This document shows positions 40,981 to 45,780 of a stretch of 45,780 nt of DNA, one piece after another. The notes under the pieces were generated by a model that made no database searches, had not been told where the DNA came from, and worked only from the letters and a program-made list of their open reading frames with translations. Source of the DNA: Acidimicrobiia bacterium (GTDB lineage Bacteria; Actinomycetota; Acidimicrobiia; Spongiisociales; Spongiisociaceae); assembly GCA_009838635.1 (NCBI GenBank), contig VXRE01000093.1, positions 1 to 45,780 of the forward strand, read 5' to 3'. Both the position numbers and the translations under genes were made by a program. Every line of letters begins with the position of its first letter. Positions within the stretch are counted from its first letter, which is position 1.

Positions 40981-42396
40981 TCACTCCACGCGGACCGGCG
41001 GCCGGTGCTCGGACCAGGTCGTGGTCGCCTCGTAGGCGGCGCCGATCCGGAGGACCGTCACCTCGTCGAAGGGACGCCCGGCGATCTGGAGGCCGATCGG
41101 CAGGCCGTTGCGATCGAACCCGCACGGGACGGTGAGCGCCGGCTGGCCGCTCAGGTTGAACGGGGCGGTCGTGCGCACGTAGGAGGAGGTCACGTCCTCC
41201 TCCCTCTCCCGATAGTCGATCATCTCCTGGTCGGCGAGAGCGGCGGTGGCGGGCAGGGTGGGGGTGATCACCGCGTCCAGGCGTTCCCGGTTGAACGCCC
41301 GCCGCAAGGCGTTCCGGATGATCCGGCGGGCGCCGAGGCCCTTCAAGTAGTGGGCCGACGGCATGATGGTGCCGATGGCGAACAGCTGGCGGATGCCGGG
41401 ATCGATCAGCTCCGGCGACTCCCGGAGCAGGCGACGGTGGTAGGCGGCCGCCTCGGGACCGACGATGGCGAACTCAGCTGCCAGCGTGCAGGTCAGCTCC
41501 GGGATGTCGAGTGGGACCAGGCCGGCCCCTAGCTGTTCGATGTGCTCGACCGCATCATGGAAGGCCCGCTCCACGTCCTCCTGCATGGGGGAGAAGGGAG
41601 GCGAGGCCATGACACCGAGCCGCAGTCCGTCTACCCCGCGGCCCAGCATCGCGGAGTAGTCCGCGGGTGGGGGAGAGGGCTCGGTCGGAGGGTCGGCCGG
41701 GTCGGGGCCCGCCAGGACCTGGAGCGTGGCCGCGCAGTCCCGCACGGTGGCGGCCAGCGGTCCGAGGTGGTCCAGCGACCAGGCCAGCGTCTCGACTCCG
41801 GCCCGAGACACCCTCCCGAAAGTCGGCTTCAGCCCGGCTATCCCGCAGACGGACGCGGGAATCCTGATCGATCCGCCGGTGTCACTCCCGAGTGCCATCG
41901 GGACCACTCCGGCGGCCACGGCCGCGCCGGATCCCCCGCTGGACCCGCCCGGAAGGCGGGCGGTATCCCAGGGATTGGCGGCCGGAGGGCTGAAGACGCC
42001 GCAGGCCAGCTCATGGGTGGTCGTCTTGCCCACCATCACGGCCCCCGCCTCCCGCAGCCGGGCGACCACGGCGGCGTCGTGGTCGCGGGGCTCGTCGGGA
42101 TAGGCCGGTGATCCACACCGGGTGGGAAGGCCATCCATGTGGATGATGTCCTTGATGGCGACCGGGACTCCGGTCAGCGGCCCGGCCCCCTCTCCCGAGT
42201 CCAGGACCCGGTCGGCCTGCTCGGCAGCCCGCATCGCTCCCTCCCGGTCCACGAGAGCGAAGGCGTTGAGCCGGGTGTCGGTCTGATCGATGCCGTCGAG
42301 CGCGCGCCGGGTGACCGCCACGGAGGTGGTGGCGCCCTCGCGGAGTTGGCGGGCGATGCCTGCTATGGAGCGGGCGCTCACGGGTCCCGTCACCAC
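40981..42396 (-). CDS. Amidase signature family hydrolase (AtzE/AtzF/GatA-like)
   Basis: A 471-residue amidase. The Ser-cis-Ser-Lys triad is complete: Lys82 in PVAIKDIIHMDG, Ser152 in LPGGSSGGSGAAV and the nucleophile Ser176 in GSDTGGSIRIPAS. VCGIAGLKPTFGRVSRAG follows as in the family. The C-terminus has TAPFNLSGQPALTVPCGFD and GLQIAGRPFDE. The start is GTG, overlapping the end of the small AtzG/GatC-like gene by 7 bases, which suggests a complex of the two as in AtzE-AtzG and GatA-GatC. The upstream RidA-like gene completes a set that could process a nitrogen-rich amide. Substrate is not known. Confidence 0.9.
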   Translation of the reverse strand: MVTGPVSARSIAGIARQLREGATTSVAVTRRALDGIDQTDTRLNAFALVDREGAMRAAEQADRVLDSGEGAGPLTGVPVAIKDIIHMDGLPTRCGSPAYPDEPRDHDAAVVARLREAGAVMVGKTTTHELACGVFSPPAANPWDTARLPGGSSGGSGAAVAAGVVPMALGSDTGGSIRIPASVCGIAGLKPTFGRVSRAGVETLAWSLDHLGPLAATVRDCAATLQVLAGPDPADPPTEPSPPPADYSAMLGRGVDGLRLGVMASPPFSPMQEDVERAFHDAVEHIEQLGAGLVPLDIPELTCTLAAEFAIVGPEAAAYHRRLLRESPELIDPGIRQLFAIGTIMPSAHYLKGLGARRIIRNALRRAFNRERLDAVITPTLPATAALADQEMIDYREREEDVTSSYVRTTAPFNLSGQPALTVPCGFDRNGLPIGLQIAGRPFDEVTVLRIGAAYEATTTWSEHRPPVRVE

Positions 42397-42587
42397 TTCG
42401 GGGAGAAGGAGGTCGGGTTGGCAGCGGGAGCGTCCGCCTCGTGCCTTGACAGCAGCCGGTCCAGGATCCCTCCTGCTTCGTCCCAGCCGGCCAGCGCCTC
42501 GGCGATCGCCACCGCGTCGAACGCCGGTCCGGTCAAGCCGTGCCGGGATAGGGCTTCGGAGACGGCCTCGGGGATCGGGTCAGTCAC
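42390..42587 (-). CDS. Small AtzG/GatC-like amidase partner (DUF4089-type)
   Basis: A 65-residue-class protein (64 residues after counting from ATG) beginning MTDPIPEAVSEALSRHGLTG, with a single predicted helix pair and the ending DAPAANPTSFSPKW. AtzG and other DUF4089 proteins are this size, sit directly before an AtzE/AtzF-type amidase and wrap around it much as GatC does around GatA; the terminal Pro-x-x-F/S-x-P-x-W part resembles theirs. The gene overlaps RidA upstream by 8 bases and the amidase downstream by 7, so the three are translated together. Identification rests on size, context and the C-terminus, since the sequence is too short for a firm match. Confidence 0.55.
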   Translation of the reverse strand: MTDPIPEAVSEALSRHGLTGPAFDAVAIAEALAGWDEAGGILDRLLSRHEADAPAANPTSFSPKW

Positions 42588-42942
42588 CTGGCACCACCGC
42601 GATCACATCCACCTCCATCTTGAGGCCGGGCAGTCCCAGTGCCGCCGCCTGCATCGCGGTCACCGCCGGGAACGGCCTCCCGGCGAACACTTCCTCACGG
42701 ACGGGGAACTCCTCGGAAATCTCCCGGATGTCCTGCATGATGTAGGTGACCTTGACCACGTCGGCGACCGAGCTACCCGCCGCCGCCAGCACGTCCTCGA
42801 TGTTCCGCCACACCTGCCTGGCCTGCTGTTCCACGGTGTCCCCCACGATCTGGCCGTCCCGGTCGAAGGCCACCTGACCGGCCAGGTAGATGGTGTTACC
42901 GGCCCGGATGGCGTGGGAATAGGGCTCAGGAGGATCGCTCAA
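42580..42942 (-). CDS. RidA (YjgF/YER057c) family protein without the catalytic arginine
   Basis: A 120-residue protein with the RidA fold: SHAIRAGNTIYLAGQVAFDRDGQI, QARQVWRNIEDVLAAAGSSVADVV and GLKMEVDVIAVVPGD. In enamine/imine deaminases the active-site Arg lies in a Pro-Ala-Arg-Ser/Thr segment; here the same place reads FPAVTAMQAAAL, with Val, so classical 2-iminopropionate hydrolysis is not expected. That matches the Rid4-7 subgroups, whose members often sit in amine and amide catabolic operons. The first gene of the minus-strand operon; its stop overlaps the small protein start. The 97-base gap to the divergent FAH-family gene should hold both promoters. Confidence 0.83.
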   Translation of the reverse strand: MSDPPEPYSHAIRAGNTIYLAGQVAFDRDGQIVGDTVEQQARQVWRNIEDVLAAAGSSVADVVKVTYIMQDIREISEEFPVREEVFAGRPFPAVTAMQAAALGLPGLKMEVDVIAVVPGD

Positions 42943-43039
42943 GGCCTCTACTTCGACGGCTTCGATCCCCAGTGGTCACCTCCTTCGCGCCGTTTCGGAT
43001 CATATACAATGCCGCCCGACGCTACCGGGAAGGGAGTGA

Positions 43040-43873
43040 ATGCGGATAGCTCGATTCAACGCGGGAGGTTCGGAAGGCTGGGGTTTCGTCTGTGGCGAGC
43101 AGGTCTGTCCGGTGAAGGACGGGACCGAGCTGATGGACGTTCTGGGTGACCGGGAAGCACTGGCGGCCCTTTTCGATGCGGCCGGTCCCGAGCATTCGCT
43201 CTCGGACGTGCAGTTGCTGGCGCCGGTCGCCGACCCGCCGCAGTTCCTAGGCATAGGCCTCAACTACCGGCTCCATGCTGCGGAGACGGGTGCCGCCATC
43301 CCCGAGTCCCCGATCTGCTTCCCCTTCTTCAACTCCTCGATCATCAACCCGGGCGACGCCATCTGCCTGCCTCCTTTCACCGACAAGGTGGACTGGGAGG
43401 TGGAGCTGGCGGTGGTGATCGGCAAGGAGGCCTGCTGCGTTTCCGAGGAGGACGCCGTCGACTACATCGCCGGCTACACCATCGTCAACGATGTATCGGC
43501 CCGGGACATCCAGGTCAGCGAGGGTCAATGGAGCCGGGCCAAGTCGTTCGACACCTTCAAGCCGATGGGTCCCTGGATCGTCACGGCCGACGAGTTGGGC
43601 GCCGCCGGAGACCTCGATGTCAAGCTGTGGGTGAACGGCGAGATCAAGCAGGACGGCGAGACGTCCGATCTGATATTCAACGTGCCCCAGCTCGTGTCCC
43701 ACATGTCCCAGCACCTCACCCTCGGGGTGGGGGCCGTCATCTCGACCGGAACGCCCAGCGGGGTGGGCATGGCTCGCAAGCCTCCCGAGTACCTGGGTGC
43801 CGGCGATGAGGTCACCTTGGAGGTCGAGGGTATCGGTCGCCTCACCAACCCGGTGGAGGCAGCCGGCTGCTAG
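43040..43873 (+). CDS. Fumarylacetoacetate hydrolase family protein
   Basis: A 277-residue FAH-fold enzyme. The N-terminal part ends in DPPQFLGIGLNYRLHAAETG; the metal site is in DKVDWEVELAVVIGK (Glu-x-Glu pair) and NDVSARDIQVSEGQWSRAK, with KSFDTFKPMGPWIV next. The C-terminus has VISTGTPSGVGMARKPPEYL and GDEVTLEVEGIG. These are the features of FAH-family hydrolases, decarboxylases and hydratases of the 4-oxalocrotonate and 2-oxo-4-ene-1,7-dioate types. Start ATG at 43040 with GGGAAGGGAG ahead. Three plus-strand genes follow each other here. Which reaction it performs cannot be decided. Confidence 0.88.
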   Translation: MRIARFNAGGSEGWGFVCGEQVCPVKDGTELMDVLGDREALAALFDAAGPEHSLSDVQLLAPVADPPQFLGIGLNYRLHAAETGAAIPESPICFPFFNSSIINPGDAICLPPFTDKVDWEVELAVVIGKEACCVSEEDAVDYIAGYTIVNDVSARDIQVSEGQWSRAKSFDTFKPMGPWIVTADELGAAGDLDVKLWVNGEIKQDGETSDLIFNVPQLVSHMSQHLTLGVGAVISTGTPSGVGMARKPPEYLGAGDEVTLEVEGIGRLTNPVEAAGC

Positions 43874-43941
43874 ACACCGCAGGCCTGGTCTCACCGACGT
43901 AGAGTTAGGGGCCAGGCACGGCGCTCGAGGGAGGTGGTCGA

Positions 43942-44757
43942 ATGGCGACGGTAAGGGTCAACGGAGTCGATCTCTGGTACGAGTTCTCGGGCTCCGGCGA
44001 GACGGTGGTCCAGATCGGCGGCGCGGTGAGCGGCCACGAGGGATATGCCACCATCACCCCAGGTGTCGCCGAGCACTTCCGGGTGCTGGACTACGACCAT
44101 CGCGGCTACGGCCTCAGCAGCCGCCCCAAGCAGCGTTACACGCTCGAGACCTGGAGTGCCGACCTGGCTGCCCTGATGGACGCCCTCGAGATCGAGAAGG
44201 CCCACATCCACGGCGGGTCGATGGGGAGTTTCATAGCCCTCGACTTCGCCGCCCGGTTTCCGGAGAAGACCGACAAGCTGCTGATGGGCGCGGGTGCGGT
44301 CGCCAAGTGCGACGCCATGGGAATCCACATGTTCCGCGTCTGGCAGGACGTCGCCTCCGCCTACGGCGCCGTGTCCGAGCAGCTGGCCAGGGAGTTGCTC
44401 ACCAAGGCCTTCGGGAGAAGGTTGCTGGACGAGATGGGCGACGACATCCTCCGGGAGACCCTGGCGGTGCTGGAGCGCAACACGGATACGGACGTGTTCA
44501 TCGACGCGTGCCAGGCGATGATCGACACCGACGTCCGGGACGTGGTTCCGAACGTGACGGCGCCCGCCCTGGTGATGTGCGGTCGCCATGACATCCTGAC
44601 GCCCTTGGACGCCGGGCCGGGAGGCGCCGGGGCCCGATGGGTGGCGGAGAACCTCCCGAACGGGCGCTTGGAGATATTCGAGCACAGCGGCCACGGCCAC
44701 TACGTCGAGGAGATCGAACGGTCGGTCGAAGTCATCCTGGACTTCCTGGCCAGCTGA
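43942..44757 (+). CDS. Alpha/beta-hydrolase fold protein
   Basis: A 271-residue hydrolase with VVQIGGAVSGHEGYATITP near the oxyanion site, YDHRGYGLSSRPKQRYT before the elbow, nucleophile Ser93 in HIHGGSMGSFIAL, an Asp in MCGRHDILTPLDAG and the catalytic His in HSGHGHYVEE. It is different in sequence from the one at 39103-39921, so this is not a recent copy. ATG at 43942 has GGGAGG 8 bases before it. It lies 68 bases after the FAH gene, suggesting that it removes an ester, lactone or diketone before or after FAH chemistry. The exact reaction is unknown. Confidence 0.85.
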   Translation: MATVRVNGVDLWYEFSGSGETVVQIGGAVSGHEGYATITPGVAEHFRVLDYDHRGYGLSSRPKQRYTLETWSADLAALMDALEIEKAHIHGGSMGSFIALDFAARFPEKTDKLLMGAGAVAKCDAMGIHMFRVWQDVASAYGAVSEQLARELLTKAFGRRLLDEMGDDILRETLAVLERNTDTDVFIDACQAMIDTDVRDVVPNVTAPALVMCGRHDILTPLDAGPGGAGARWVAENLPNGRLEIFEHSGHGHYVEEIERSVEVILDFLAS

Positions 44758-44833
44758 TCCGCATGTGGGAGGAATGCTGGATCCACGAGGAGGCCGTCAT
44801 GCCAGGTCAGTACGAGACTCCGGTGGTACGGGC

Positions 44834-45577
44834 ATGAGGCTTGAGGGCAAAGCGGCGGTCGTCACCGGCGCAGGCCAGGGGATCGGGGCGGCCATCGCCC
44901 GTCTCTTCGCGGCCGAGGGGGCCAGGCTGGTGCTAGCGGACCTGAGAAGTGGTCCTGCCACAGGCATGGTGGAGGAGATCACGTCCCGCGGTGGGGAGGC
45001 CGTGTTCGTGCAGGCGGATGTCACCTCCGACGCCGATTGCAAGCGGATGACCGACACGGCGATCGAGCGCTTCGGCTGCCTGGACATCCTGGTGAACAAC
45101 GCCGGCATCGCCGGCAAGGGCACCGTGACGGAGGCGACCGAGGAGCTCTGGGACCGGGTGATGGCCGTGAACCTGAAGTCGATCTTCCTCGCCTCCCGCC
45201 ACGCCGTTCCCCACATGGAGCGAGCTGGGGGAGGTTCGATCGTCTGTATCGCTTCAGTGGCGGGCATGACGGGGGAGATGGGCCAGGTGGCCTACAACAC
45301 CTCGAAGCACGGGGTGATCGGCCTGGTGCGGTGCATGGCCTACGACCACGCCGCGGCGGGCATCCGCGTCAACGCCGTCTGCCCGGGCGCCATCGACACG
45401 CCCCTCCTGAGCCCGCTCACCGAGGAGCGCCTCACCAGGCTGGAGGGCCTGCACATGATGCGGAGGCTAGGCCGGCCCGAGGAGATAGCCCGTGCCGTGC
45501 TCTACCTGGCCGGGGATGAGTCCTCGTTCACGACCGGCGCCGCAATGGTGGCAGACGGCGGCTACACAGCTTTCTGA
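44834..45577 (+). CDS. SDR-family oxidoreductase
   Basis: A 247-residue short-chain dehydrogenase: AAVVTGAGQGIGAAIARLF, LVLADLRS, ILVNNAGIAGKGT, the Ser in IASVAGMTGEMGQ and the Tyr-x-x-x-Lys in AYNTSKHGVIGLV, then VNAVCPGAIDTPLLSP and GAAMVADGGYTAF. LADLR suggests NAD. ATG at 44834 is chosen because homology begins there; there is no clear ribosome site. It ends the plus-strand group with the FAH and hydrolase genes. The final 203 bases of the window (45578-45780) hold a 12-bp palindrome CCGTCCGGACGG near 45589 but no gene I can support. Confidence 0.87.
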   Translation: MRLEGKAAVVTGAGQGIGAAIARLFAAEGARLVLADLRSGPATGMVEEITSRGGEAVFVQADVTSDADCKRMTDTAIERFGCLDILVNNAGIAGKGTVTEATEELWDRVMAVNLKSIFLASRHAVPHMERAGGGSIVCIASVAGMTGEMGQVAYNTSKHGVIGLVRCMAYDHAAAGIRVNAVCPGAIDTPLLSPLTEERLTRLEGLHMMRRLGRPEEIARAVLYLAGDESSFTTGAAMVADGGYTAF

Positions 45578-45780
45578 CGCCTGGGCAGAGCCGTCCGGAC
45601 GGAAGGGTTGAACTTGTCACACCCCCACCATATGTTGAGTATCGCCAAGCACCCATGCCGGCCGCAGCTTCGACCGATCGGTTCGGCCGGGCCTGAGGGA
45701 ACGAATACATGCTCAATGGAGCGACAGCCGTCTCGTCCGGCCGCCGGGCGGGCATGGCCTACCACGCTCCGAGCCAGGAG

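Noticed and set aside
45528-45765. Short open frames at the right edge
   Set aside because: They are short, lack domains and ribosome sites, and overlap the end of the SDR gene on the opposite strand.

Overview
The window looks like a high-GC actinobacterial chromosome, most probably a member of the Acidimicrobiia. The evidence is dense two-strand coding with frequent GTG and TTG starts, AGGAGG-type ribosome sites, an LCP (LytR-CpsA-Psr) cell-wall ligase, and lipoproteins whose mature ends are long Thr/Ala/Pro linkers, a style common in that class. A bacterial sterol reductase and a phytanoyl-CoA dioxygenase-like protein would suit a marine or host-associated life, but this is inference. I saw no rRNA, tRNA, CRISPR array or complete insertion sequence. 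The first ~100 bases are an almost pure C/G run that is probably a contig-end artefact.

Layout. (a) 247-8531: enoyl-CoA hydratase, a VOC enzyme and amidohydrolase-like paralogue 1 on +, then a minus-strand series running tandem-ABM protein, deaminase-type amidohydrolase, BKACE enzyme, GrdE-like protein and GrdB-like selenoprotein. (b) 8687-13522: ABC uptake set 1 (two-domain permease, lipoprotein binding protein, convergent ATPase), a PPC-domain protein and a DUF6176-like protein. (c) 13554-20781: enolase-superfamily enzyme, 3-hydroxyacyl-CoA dehydrogenase, two SDRs, a PPOX-fold protein and paralogues 2, 3 and 4. (d) 20883-23861: ABC set 2, homologous to set 1 but with the permease split into two genes. 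(e) 24098-30405: paralogue 5, PhyH-like oxygenase, ADP-forming acyl-CoA synthetase alpha and beta, and a third permease pair. (f) 30572-33705: acetyltransferase, LCP protein, an interrupted small membrane-protein gene and a 101-bp MITE-like palindrome. (g) 33391-38825: ABM protein, sterol reductase, aminotransferase, acetamidase-like protein, solitary OppF-type ATPase, PPOX-fold protein. (h) 39103-45577: a tight operon (RidA-like, AtzG/GatC-like small protein, amidase, zinc dehydrogenase, alpha/beta hydrolase), then FAH-family hydrolase, alpha/beta hydrolase and SDR.

Two results stand out. First, the GrdB-like gene is longer than its first stop suggests: an in-frame UGA at codon 347 lies exactly where GrdB proteins carry selenocysteine, a bSECIS-like hairpin follows at the right distance, and the frame continues 90 residues to a TAG. 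Yet the two cysteines of the classical UxxCxxC motif are Gly and Ser, and no GrdA, GrdC or GrdD is nearby. Second, five paralogues of one amidohydrolase-like TIM-barrel family surround two homologous uptake systems. Only paralogue 3 keeps the full set of metal ligands; the other four share the same H-to-F change, the same one-residue deletion of a histidine and the same Asp-Lys-Val/Ile-Arg segment. That pattern suggests a shared new function rather than decay.

As a working model (inference), the region takes up small amine- or acid-containing compounds through NMT1/TauA-like transporters and degrades them by deamination, amide hydrolysis, beta-keto acid cleavage, CoA activation and beta-oxidation-type steps. 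The selenoprotein B/GrdE pair may add a reductive C-N cleavage. The substrates cannot be read from sequence alone.
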